A DNA stretch of 64,000 nucleotides from Campylobacter sp. RM16187 (lineage in GTDB: Bacteria > Campylobacterota > Campylobacteria > Campylobacterales > Campylobacteraceae), in NCBI RefSeq assembly GCF_025319965.1, contig NZ_CP012549.1, positions 1,054,001 to 1,118,000 on the forward strand, given 5' to 3'. A program made the position numbers and the translations under genes. Below the pieces are notes generated by a model that saw only the letters and a list, made by a program, of their open reading frames with translations, had not been told where the DNA came from and did no database searches. Shown here piece by piece: positions 10,391 to 19,300 of the stretch (within the stretch, counting starts at the first letter, position 1; the number at the start of each line of letters is the position of its first letter).

Positions 10391-11932
10391 TTGTCGCGCG
10401 ATAATCTGTTCGCATTTATTGTATTTTCAATAGCTACTATAGGATTTTTTATCTGGGGGTACGAATACATCCCGTCTCACCACTTCTTACTATTTTTAAT
10501 AGCCAGTATATTTGGTATATTTATGGCGTTTAATATCGGCGGCAACGACGTTGCAAACTCATTTGGAACAAGCGTCGGGGCAAAAACAGTTACGATCAAA
10601 CAAGCTCTTATAATAGCTGCCGTATTTGAGCTAAGTGGAGCTATTTTCGCCGGAGGAGAGGTTACTAAGACAATTAGAGAGGGTATTATACGCTTTCCTG
10701 AGACTGGAATTGACCCGATGCTCTTTGTGCTTATTATGATGTCAGCACTTTTAAGCTCTGGATTATGGCTATTTGTTGCCTCTAAAAAAGGACTTCCTAT
10801 ATCCACTACTCACTCTATAGTAGGAGGTATTGTAGGTGCTGGACTTACTATGGGTTTTATGACTATGGATGGAAAAGATGCTCTAGGAATGGTATCTTGG
10901 CAGGGTATTGGAAGGATAGCTATCAGCTGGGTTATCTCTCCACTCCTTGGAGGAATTTTATCCTACTCGATATATAGCTACATAAAAACAAGAATTATAA
11001 ATCCGACTAGAATTTCCACAATTGAGCTTAAAAAGCTTAAAAAAGAGAGAAAGAGCTTTAAAGAGCAGTATCTAAGAGATCTAAAAACAAAGCCAGTAGA
11101 AGAGCAGATAAGAATATTAAGCAAAATAGCAATAATAGATGAAGAAAATATTGATGCTGAAAAAAGCGAATACAAGATGGCTATAAAATCTATGAAAGAG
11201 CGCGAAAAAACAATAGATACTTTTAGAGCTATGAGAAAGCATATCCCCATCGTAGCCGCAGTAGGAGCGATCATAATATCTGCGATGATGCTATTTAAAG
11301 GGCTTAAACATCTAAATTTTGACGTTGGTCTCATAGGCACTGTTTGGATTATATGCGTTATAGGCATAGTCACATACCTTGCAACCTTGGCAATGATAAA
11401 TGTAATGAGTAAAAGCGATGCGGAAAAAAGCACAAATAGAATTTTTTCTTGGTTTCAAATTTTTACAGCTTCGTCATTTGCCTTTTCTCACGGAGCAAAC
11501 GATATAGCGAATGCCGTTGGACCTTTTGCCGCTATTTTGGACGTATTAAAAACCGGAAGTATAAACGCTACTGCGCCTATTCCAAATATAGCCATGATAA
11601 CGTTTGGTATCGCACTCGTTGTAGGACTCTGGTTTTTAGGCAAAGAAGTTATCATGACCATAGGATCTAAACTTGCAGAGATACTGCCAACTACTGGTTT
11701 TAGTGCCGAGCTTGGAGCTAGTGCTGTGATACTATTTGCTACAAAGCTTGGTATTCCTGTCTCCTCAACACATATTCTAATAGGAGCTGTTCTTGGAATA
11801 GGAGTCTTTAATAAAGATGCAAACTGGGCTATGGTCAAGCCTATCGTGCTTGCTTGGGTTATAACTCTACCGATAGCGGGCGGATCTGCGGCGATCATTT
11901 ATATGGTGCTTAAAAGCCTGCTTGGACTATAA
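10391..11932 (+). CDS. PiT-family inorganic phosphate transporter
   Basis: Inner-membrane low-affinity phosphate permease driven by a proton or sodium gradient. From the TTG at 10391 it has 513 residues. The two inverted PiT signatures are present: FNIGGNDVANSFGTSVGAKT near residue 50 and HGANDIANAVGPFAAI near residue 370. Between them lies a charged cytoplasmic loop of about 80 residues (about 205-285). About ten or more membrane segments surround the loop. The gene stands alone between pdxA and a terminator; no PhoU-like (DUF47) partner gene is next to it. Confidence 0.9.
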   Translation: MSRDNLFAFIVFSIATIGFFIWGYEYIPSHHFLLFLIASIFGIFMAFNIGGNDVANSFGTSVGAKTVTIKQALIIAAVFELSGAIFAGGEVTKTIREGIIRFPETGIDPMLFVLIMMSALLSSGLWLFVASKKGLPISTTHSIVGGIVGAGLTMGFMTMDGKDALGMVSWQGIGRIAISWVISPLLGGILSYSIYSYIKTRIINPTRISTIELKKLKKERKSFKEQYLRDLKTKPVEEQIRILSKIAIIDEENIDAEKSEYKMAIKSMKEREKTIDTFRAMRKHIPIVAAVGAIIISAMMLFKGLKHLNFDVGLIGTVWIICVIGIVTYLATLAMINVMSKSDAEKSTNRIFSWFQIFTASSFAFSHGANDIANAVGPFAAILDVLKTGSINATAPIPNIAMITFGIALVVGLWFLGKEVIMTIGSKLAEILPTTGFSAELGASAVILFATKLGIPVSSTHILIGAVLGIGVFNKDANWAMVKPIVLAWVITLPIAGGSAAIIYMVLKSLLGL

Positions 11933-11951
11933 AATTTCATTTTGATACTAC

Positions 11952-11980
11952 AAATTTGAGGCGAAATAAGCCTCAAATTT
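11952..11980. terminator. Hairpin terminator after the PiT gene
   Basis: Perfect 11-bp inverted repeat, 11952-11962 with 11970-11980, loop of 7 bases, A-rich on one side and T-rich on the other. It lies between convergent genes and could act in both directions. Confidence 0.7.
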
Positions 11981-12074
11981 TACTTCTTGTATTTTCTAAA
12001 GAATATATAGTTATTATATTAAGTTTAAATTTCATCAAGCAACCTTGAAAGTTTTGCACCATAAACTATATTAA

Positions 12075-12914
12075 TTATTTTTTAAAATATCTTTTTATAA
12101 GCTCAATATCGCAAGAATTTCCCACACCTTCAATTCTGATATCTGCCGACTGACAGTATTTTGCAAATAAACTATCATCATATGCATGAAATTCAAAAGA
12201 CAACATTTTTAACAGCCAGCTATTTACGCTACTATCTTTATATATGCAATAGCTATTTTTACTAACGGCTACAATTTCATCGGCACTTCTTAACATTGCC
12301 TCGTAATCAAATTTTATACCTATTAAGCGACCTAAAAAGCTTATCTTAGGTTGTTCCATTTTTTGGCATTTGGCACTATTGCAATCTACAAAAGAAATAT
12401 CGGTGACTTCATTTTTCGTAATTTCTTTTTTTGCTATACATTTATTCATGAGCTTTGAGTGTATATGATTTAAAAAATATGTAATAGGGAATTCTCCTAT
12501 ATTATTTTTTGATAAAAAGCAATCTTTTGAGATATTGTTGTCAAGATATATTCTGTAAAATTTGTTGTCTTTTGTATGTTCATTTTTTTCTTTAAAATCT
12601 ACAAAATCTACAAAATTATTAACAATAGACAAAATCCCTTTTTCTCCCACATAAAAATTAGTTGTATTACCTTCTATTTCGCCGACATAATAACCACGTT
12701 GTAACGACTTTTTATAAATTTCAATTCCAGCATATTTAGAGATATAATATCTGTTTGCTAAATTAAAAACTACCAAATCAGCAAAAAATATCACAAACCA
12801 TACAAAAAGCCAAAGTAGCTTACGTTTGCCTTTAGGAATTATTATAGCCATAAAGAAAGTTACGATAAGAAGTATTAGGATTATAAAAAAAGGAGTTGCG
12901 GGATGCGAATGCAT
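12075..12914 (-). CDS. Unknown protein with two N-terminal membrane segments
   Basis: I do not recognise this 279-residue protein. Two hydrophobic stretches at about residues 8-27 and 33-52 are separated by KGKRK, suggesting a hairpin that leaves most of the protein (about 55-279) on one side of the membrane, probably the periplasm. The soluble part has several Cys residues (CFL, CIAKK, DCNSAKCQ, YCIY, YCQ, CDIE) that could form disulphides. Start ATG is supported by AAGGATC a few bases upstream. It lies downstream of acnB on the same strand but a terminator-like hairpin separates them. Confidence 0.6.
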   Translation of the reverse strand: MHSHPATPFFIILILLIVTFFMAIIIPKGKRKLLWLFVWFVIFFADLVVFNLANRYYISKYAGIEIYKKSLQRGYYVGEIEGNTTNFYVGEKGILSIVNNFVDFVDFKEKNEHTKDNKFYRIYLDNNISKDCFLSKNNIGEFPITYFLNHIHSKLMNKCIAKKEITKNEVTDISFVDCNSAKCQKMEQPKISFLGRLIGIKFDYEAMLRSADEIVAVSKNSYCIYKDSSVNSWLLKMLSFEFHAYDDSLFAKYCQSADIRIEGVGNSCDIELIKRYFKK

Positions 12915-12931
12915 ATTGATCCTTTATCTTA

Positions 12932-12963
12932 TAAGCGGGTAAATTCGCAAATTCACCCGCTTA
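12932..12963 (-). terminator. Hairpin terminator downstream of acnB
   Basis: 9-bp inverted repeat, 12932-12940 with 12955-12963, GC-rich stem (GCGGGT/ACCCGC), just past the acnB stop on the minus strand. Confidence 0.6.
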
Positions 12964-12972
12964 AATCAGAAT

Positions 12973-15528
12973 TTAATCTATCTTGAAATTCTCTATCTCA
13001 TTAAAATTTAGATATCTGTAAATTTCATCTTCTTTGCCTGCGATTCTTTCAGGAACTATCCTCATATACTCTTCCACACTCGGCAGTCTTCCAAGTAGAG
13101 CGCAAACTGCTGCAAGTTCTGCGCTTCCAAGATAGACTTTCGCGCCAAGCCCCATTCGGTTGTCAAAATTTCTAGTCGAGGTTGAAAAGACCACGGCATT
13201 ATCCTCAACTCGCGCTTGATTTCCCATACAAAGCGAGCAGCCAGGCACCTCTATACGTGCTTTTACGCTTCTAAACACGTCATAGTAGCCCTCGCGCTCA
13301 AGCTTATCCTTATCCATCTTAGTAGGCGGCACAACCCAAAGGCGCGTAGGTATCTCGCCCTCGCCTCTTAGCACCTCGGCTAGCGCGCGGTAGTGTCCGA
13401 TATTTGTCATACAGCTTCCTACAAAGACCTCATCGATCTTTTTAGCGCGTCTTTCATCAGCTAAAATTTCACTAAGAGTCGCCACGTCGTCAGGATCGTT
13501 CGGACAGGCAAGTATCGGCTCGGTTATCTCGTCTAAATCTATCTCTATCACCTCGGCATACTTGGCGTTGCTATCGGCTTTTAGAAGGGTTGGATTTGCC
13601 AACCATTCGCGCATCTTGTTAGCTCTTCGCTCTAAAGTCGCCTTGCTTTCATACCCTGCCTTTATCATCGCTTCGATGAGAGTTATGTTTGATCTTATAT
13701 ACTCTATCACGGGTTCCTTATCAAGAGCCACTACGCAAGCTGCAGCCGATCTTTCCGCCGAAGCGTCGCTTAGCTCAAATGCCTGCTCTACTTTTAGGCT
13801 CTCAAGCCCTTCTATCTCTAAAATTTTGCCTGCGAAGATATTTTTCTTGTTTTTCTTTTCGACGGTTAGCAGCCCGCGCTTGATCGCGTAGTAAGGTATC
13901 GCATTTACAAGATCTCTGAGCGTGACGCCTCTTTGAAGCTTGCCTTTAAAGCGCACCAAGACGGATTCTGGCATATTTAAAGGCATAACGCCAAGCACCG
14001 CCGCAAACGCCACAAGACCGCTTCCTGCAGGAAAGCTTATGCCGATAGGAAAGCGCGTATGGCTATCACCGCCCGTTCCAAGCGTATCTGGAAGCACCAT
14101 GCGATTTAGCCACGAGTGTATGACACCATCGCCGGGTTTCAAGCTAACGCCGCCGCGAGAGTTCATAAATTTCGGCAAAGTCTTATGCGTGATCGCATCG
14201 CTTGGCTTAGGATAAGCAGCCGTATGACAAAAGCTCTGAAGCACAAAATCAGCCGAAAATCCAAGGCTTGCAAGCTCTTTTATCTCATCTCTCGTCATCG
14301 GACCCGTGGTATCTTGGCTACCTACGGTTAGAGTCATAGCTTCGACGTAAGAATTTGGTCTTACACCCTGCATGCTGCATGCCTTGCCCACGATCTTTTG
14401 AGCTAGAGTAAAGCCAAATTCGCCCTCATCCTTAGGCTGTGTAGGTTTAGTAAATATATCCTCAGCGCCCAAATTTAGAGCCGCCCTAGCCTTCATGCAA
14501 AGCCCGCGACCGATGATAAGCGGTATACGCCCGCCCGCTCTTATCTCATCAAGCAGAGTATTTGGCGTGAGAGCAAAGTGACTCACCACCTTGCCTGCGC
14601 GCACTATCTCGCCTTTATACGGGTAAATTTCTATCTCATCGCCGGTCTCAAGCGAGCTTACATCAGCGATGATCGGTAGCGCGCCGCTATCTTCTGCGGT
14701 GTTAAAAAATATCGGAGCGATAGTAGTGCCCATAACTATGCCGCCTGTTTTTTTGTTTGGCACGCCCTCTATCTCACGACCAAGATGCCACTGGATGGAG
14801 TTGATGCCGCTTTTTCTACTTGAGCCGGTACCCACAACATCGCCCACATAAACCACCTCGCGACCGCTTTTTTTAAGCTCAGCTATCTTTTCAAGGCTTC
14901 CGGGCTGCCTTCTAACGAGCATAGCATTTGCATGAAGCGGGATATCAGAGCGAGTAAAGGCTTCACTTGCAGGGCTTAGATCGTCAGTGTTCGTCTCTCC
15001 AAGCACCTTAAAGACAACCGCCTTTATCACCTCATCAAGCGGTTTGCGCGACAAAAACCACTCCGCATGCGCCCAAGAGTTGATAACCTCAAGCGCAAAT
15101 TCGTTACTCTTACTTAAATTTAGCACGTCGTTAAAATAATCATGCACGAAAATCGTATCTTTAAGCACTTCACAGGCAGCTTTTGCTACGGATTTATCGC
15201 TGTTTTGAAGCGAGGCTATAAGCACGATCACGCTATATCCGCCAAGCATAGGCTTTAGCATATTTACCGCGCTTAGCTTATCAACGCCGGCAATCTTTAC
15301 ATCGTGATTTATAATCTCGTTTAAAAACTCAGCCTTTATCTTAGCCGCATCATCAACGCCCGGATTTACTCTATTGGCAAGCAAATTTATAAGCTCGGCT
15401 TGCCTTTTATCACCATCTTTTAAAAGCTCGCAAACTTCTTTCATCTGCTCGTCACTCAAAGCAAGCGGCGGAATACCAAGCATTGCCCTTTCATCAACGT
15501 GTTTTTCATACTCTTTAAAAAAATCCAT
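12973..15528 (-). CDS. acnB: Aconitate hydratase B
   Basis: TCA-cycle aconitase that isomerises citrate to isocitrate through a [4Fe-4S] cluster; AcnB may also act on 2-methylisocitrate. The 851-residue protein has the AcnB order: N-terminal HEAT-like domain, swivel domain with [16 protein letters not shown], then the catalytic domains. Cluster cysteines are in [12 protein letters not shown] (about residue 703) and GCSLCMGNQ (about 763 and 766), matching the E. coli AcnB spacing. [12 protein letters not shown] is the aconitase substrate-binding segment. ATG at 15528 is preferred over GTG at 15531 by spacing from AAGGAT. Base composition is more GC-rich than the neighbours, common for highly expressed genes. 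Confidence 0.95.
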   Translation of the reverse strand: MDFFKEYEKHVDERAMLGIPPLALSDEQMKEVCELLKDGDKRQAELINLLANRVNPGVDDAAKIKAEFLNEIINHDVKIAGVDKLSAVNMLKPMLGGYSVIVLIASLQNSDKSVAKAACEVLKDTIFVHDYFNDVLNLSKSNEFALEVINSWAHAEWFLSRKPLDEVIKAVVFKVLGETNTDDLSPASEAFTRSDIPLHANAMLVRRQPGSLEKIAELKKSGREVVYVGDVVGTGSSRKSGINSIQWHLGREIEGVPNKKTGGIVMGTTIAPIFFNTAEDSGALPIIADVSSLETGDEIEIYPYKGEIVRAGKVVSHFALTPNTLLDEIRAGGRIPLIIGRGLCMKARAALNLGAEDIFTKPTQPKDEGEFGFTLAQKIVGKACSMQGVRPNSYVEAMTLTVGSQDTTGPMTRDEIKELASLGFSADFVLQSFCHTAAYPKPSDAITHKTLPKFMNSRGGVSLKPGDGVIHSWLNRMVLPDTLGTGGDSHTRFPIGISFPAGSGLVAFAAVLGVMPLNMPESVLVRFKGKLQRGVTLRDLVNAIPYYAIKRGLLTVEKKNKKNIFAGKILEIEGLESLKVEQAFELSDASAERSAAACVVALDKEPVIEYIRSNITLIEAMIKAGYESKATLERRANKMREWLANPTLLKADSNAKYAEVIEIDLDEITEPILACPNDPDDVATLSEILADERRAKKIDEVFVGSCMTNIGHYRALAEVLRGEGEIPTRLWVVPPTKMDKDKLEREGYYDVFRSVKARIEVPGCSLCMGNQARVEDNAVVFSTSTRNFDNRMGLGAKVYLGSAELAAVCALLGRLPSVEEYMRIVPERIAGKEDEIYRYLNFNEIENFKID

Positions 15529-15658
15529 CACCGATCCTTTTGCTTAAAGTAAATAAGCTACAAATTTTAACTATTTAGCCCTATTTTATCCAAAAACGCA
15601 TAAGAAACTAAACTAAAATTTGCTAAATTTAAATGCATCAAAACAAAAAGGAGTAAAT

Positions 15659-16123
15659 TTGCAAAAAGCCTACTTCAAATCCCCAATCGGAGTCTTGGAA
15701 ATTTGTGCGGATGAGGGCAAAATTTGCGCTCTAAATTTCGTGGATAAATTTGTAAAAACAGAGGTTAAAGATGAAAATTTAAAGCTTTGTTTAAAAGAGC
15801 TTAATGAGTATTTCAAAGGAAATTTGCGCGAGTTTAAATGTGAACTTGAAATTTCAGGCACTCCCTTTCAAAAAAGCGTATATGAAGCGCTACTTAAAAT
15901 TCCTTACGGAAAGACTATAACCTACGCCCAGCTGGCTAAAAACATAGACAGACAAAAGGCTTGCCGTGCGGTAGGCTCTGCAAACGGCAAAAACAAAATC
16001 CCCATCATCATCCCTTGTCACCGAGTGGTTGCCAGCAATTCGCTTGGAGGATACTCAGGCGGCGAAGGACTAAAAACAAAAATTTGGCTGATAAATCATG
16101 AAAACAAAAAATCAGTTTTTTAA
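15659..16123 (+). CDS. ogt: Methylated-DNA--protein-cysteine methyltransferase
   Basis: Suicide repair enzyme that takes the alkyl group from O6-methylguanine. The C-terminal active site IPIIPCHRVV-type motif is present (IIIPCHRVVASNSLGGYSGG), with the helix-turn-helix segment KTITYAQLAKNI and the Arg finger region ACRAVGSANGKN. TTG at 15659 is preceded by AAGGAG at 15648-15653, so I use it rather than a further upstream TTG; the protein then has 154 residues, normal for Ogt. Divergent from acnB. Confidence 0.92.
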   Translation: MQKAYFKSPIGVLEICADEGKICALNFVDKFVKTEVKDENLKLCLKELNEYFKGNLREFKCELEISGTPFQKSVYEALLKIPYGKTITYAQLAKNIDRQKACRAVGSANGKNKIPIIIPCHRVVASNSLGGYSGGEGLKTKIWLINHENKKSVF

Positions 16124-16213
16124 AAATCTTTGCTGAATCACACTAAAAATATATTTTTAAAATCGAGTTTAATACTGTACCTAAGTACAATATACCAATA
16201 TTATTTTTATTGA

Positions 16214-16246
16214 TATAATTCATTCAAAATAAATTTTAAAAAGGAT
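16214..16246 (+). promoter_or_regulatory. Promoter and RBS of the adhesin gene
   Basis: Extended -10: TG at 16211-16212 then TATAAT at 16214-16219. AAGGAT at 16241-16246 lies five bases before the ATG at 16251. This shows the intended start is 16251, not the ATG at 16340, which has no good RBS. Confidence 0.6.
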
Positions 16247-16250
16247 AAAC

Positions 16251-16322
16251 ATGTCAAATTTAGCAGGCATTGTAAAACAACTATTTGGAAATGTTGTTGC
16301 AAGAGACTCTTTAGAGTTTTAA
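16251..16322 (+). pseudogene. Severed N-terminus of the LapA-like adhesin (frameshift)
   Basis: Reads MSNLAGIVKQLFGNVVARDS then LEF and a TAA stop. This is the first strand of a LapA/BapA-type retention module. The expected continuation RVLKVGDELMIGEKV is encoded directly downstream in another frame, with codons RVLK beginning at 16313. A net loss of one base (or gain of two) between about 16300 and 16316 separates the two parts. Promoter and Shine-Dalgarno belong to this fragment. It may be a true mutation, a variable site, or a sequencing error. Confidence 0.8.
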
Positions 16323-16339
16323 AAGTAGGCGATGAACTA

Positions 16340-19300
16340 ATGATCGGAGAGAAAGTTATGACTCTATCTCCTGATGCAAAAGTTATTATTACTAGTAAAA
16401 ATGGTGTAGATATAACAATACTAGGTAATGATGAGATTGTTTTAGATCAATCCCTGATAGATTCTGGCTCTAATAGCAATGTATTAGCCGACATAAACGA
16501 TTTACAAAAATCTATATTAGAAGGACAAGGGCTACAAGATTTAGAAGCTACTGCAGCAGGCGGTGGCGGATCTATCAGCGCAGAAGGAATCAGTCTAGGA
16601 GGAACCAGCTTTACAGATTCTGGGCATATAAGCAATGTATTTAGGTCTTTTGGAGATTTAGACAATTCACCACAATCAGATACAAATATATCAGGTGTAA
16701 ACTCTAGCCCTATTCCTAATACAACAGAATCAAACAATCAATCACCTATAAATCCTGAACAACCAAATCAACCTGAACAACCAAATCAACCTGAACAACC
16801 AAATCAACCTGAACAACCAAATCAACCTGAACAACCAAATCAACCTGAACAACCAAATCAACCTGAGCAACCAAATCAACCTGAGCAACCAAATCAACCT
16901 GAGCAACCAAATCAACCTGAGCAACCAAATCAACCTGAGCAACCAAATCAACCTGAGCAACCAAATCAACCTGAGCAACCAAATCAACCTGAGCAACCAA
17001 AAGGAATAGAGCTGCCTTCATCTGTATATGTAAGAGAGATGGCATCATACACATCTACAAGCACAAACAATGATATGAGAAGTAATATTGAAACAACTTC
17101 AACAGCCGATAATTCAGGTGCACAAATCAACGGAGCAAACACTAACTATTTTAAAGCTTTAAACAGTCAGTTGGACAAAATAGACAATAACTCTGAAGCT
17201 CACAATAAAACCGATGGTTTTGAAGTGGAAAACAAAAGTAATATATCTAATTGGTTTAGTGAAATAGTAGGAGAATATAATCTTGAAAAAGGCGTAGTCC
17301 AAAAGGGTGATGATAAATTCGATAAAGCCTTTATTGATGGCGAATTTATCAAAGAGGGCGGTTGGTATTCAAAGACAAGCGAAAAAGGAACTGTTATTTT
17401 TGGTTCTGACGAGGCAAAGCCTTTGGTGATAACAAATTCAGGAAATGAAGCAAAATACAATGCTTTAGAAAACAGAGTAGTCGTATTAGATGATCAGGAT
17501 ACAAATCCTGTAAGAGTATTTGGATCGGATAAAGCGGATAATATCACCATAGATGGCGTAACCGTTGATTTTATCTCTACTGGAACAGGAGATGATGAGA
17601 TAACTTTGAAAAACGGAGCTAAGATAACAAACGATATTAACACCGGAGACGGTAAAGATACCATATCTATAGATGGAGAAGGCACAACAGTTAAAGGCGA
17701 TATCTTTACAAACGATGGTGCAGATACTATCACAATGACAAACAAATCTACTGTTGATGGCAATATAAATACCGGCGACGGAGATGATGTTATAAATATG
17801 GATGGAGAGGCGAAAGTAGGAGCTAGTATCTATGGTAGAGATGGCGATGAAACAATAAATTTAAATAATGGCTCTCAAGTTGCGGGAAATATTGAAGCGG
17901 GAGTAGGTAGCGGAAAAATAATTTTAGATGGCGGTTCAAAAGTATCTAAGCGTATAAGAAGCGGTATAGAAGAAGAGTTTAATGCACAAGGAGATACGCC
18001 TACAAATCATGATTTCGCAGGAAACGTAAACGTAGAACTCAAAAATAACTCAACGGTAGTTCAGCATATTGATCTAAACGGAACAGGATTTAGAGAAATA
18101 ACTATTGACAACTCAACAGTAGGTGGAAACATACATGCAGGAGAGTACTCAGACTCTAAGGTGGTTATTCAAAATGACTCCAAGGTAAATTATACGATAC
18201 TTGGAGAAGGCGGAAACGATACTATCATAGTAAAAGACTCTGAAGTAAGAAAGAGCGCGGGTGAATTTTCTATCTTAGGCGATGTAGAAAGACCAAAAGA
18301 AGACTATGACGGCAATGATACTATAGAGATAACAAATTCAACTATACACAAAAAAATCGATGCCGGTGGAGGAGATGATACGATTGAGATAATTAAATCA
18401 ACAGTAAAAGATCAGGTGCATGGCAATGACGGTGAGGATGAGATCTATGTAGAAAACGAATCTACAGTAACAGGAAATATCCGCGGCGGCGCAGGCAACG
18501 ATGTGATAACTGCTAAAGGAAATTCGTCGGTAAAAAATATACTAGGAGAAGCGGGAAAAGATATTATAACCATAGAAAGCGGCGCTAAAGTAATAGACCA
18601 GATAAGAGGCGACACAAAAACTATGAATGATGAGCACGAAAAAGCAGCACAGGCAAACCAGGGCAAAAATATAGATATAGTGGATAGTGGTGCTGATATA
18701 GATACTATAACCCTAAGGGGTGCAGGAACCAGCGCAAAATATATATTGGGCGGAGACGGCAACGATATCATTCAGGTAGAAGATGGCGCAAATACTAAGC
18801 TTATCATAGCGGATGAAGGCGACGATAAGATAACCGTAAGTGGTACTGGAACTTATGTCAGCGGTATAAACGGTAGAGGCGGCGACGATATAATTAAAGT
18901 AGAAGATGGTGCAAAGGTAGACGGCATAGTCGGAAGATGGGGTGACGACGAGATAACTATAACCGGAGCCGGCACGGTCGTAACCGGGAACGTAGAGGGA
19001 AATGAAGATAGCGATACGATCAAAATTTTAGACGGTGCTAAAATAGAAGGATACGTAAGCGGAGGCCGCGGAGAAAGTCCTAGCGTATATGGTGGAGCCG
19101 AAAAATCTGATGGAAATAATATCACCATCCAAAACGCCGAAGTAAAAGGCAACGTCGAAGGCGGCACTTATGGTGGCGAAAACAAGATCGATATTTTAGA
19201 TAATTCTACTGTCGGAGGCGATGTTTTAGGCGGAGGAGATAAAGATGAGATTCAGGTAGAAAACAGCTATATAAAAGGCAATATCGATACTCGCGGTGGA

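Noticed and set aside
16300-16325. Programmed -1 ribosomal frameshift or polymerase slippage joining the two adhesin frames
   Set aside because: No X XXY YYZ slippery heptamer in the zero frame and only four-base T and A runs; a true mutation or sequence error is simpler.
16754-17002. CRISPR-like repeat array
   Set aside because: 18-bp units are contiguous with no spacers and encode PEQPNQ in frame.
16742-17054. Two long minus-strand reading frames (84 and 102 residues) across the PEQPNQ repeat
   Set aside because: They read LRLIWL- and AQVDLV-type repeats, i.e. mirror images of the 18-bp tandem repeat with no start signal.
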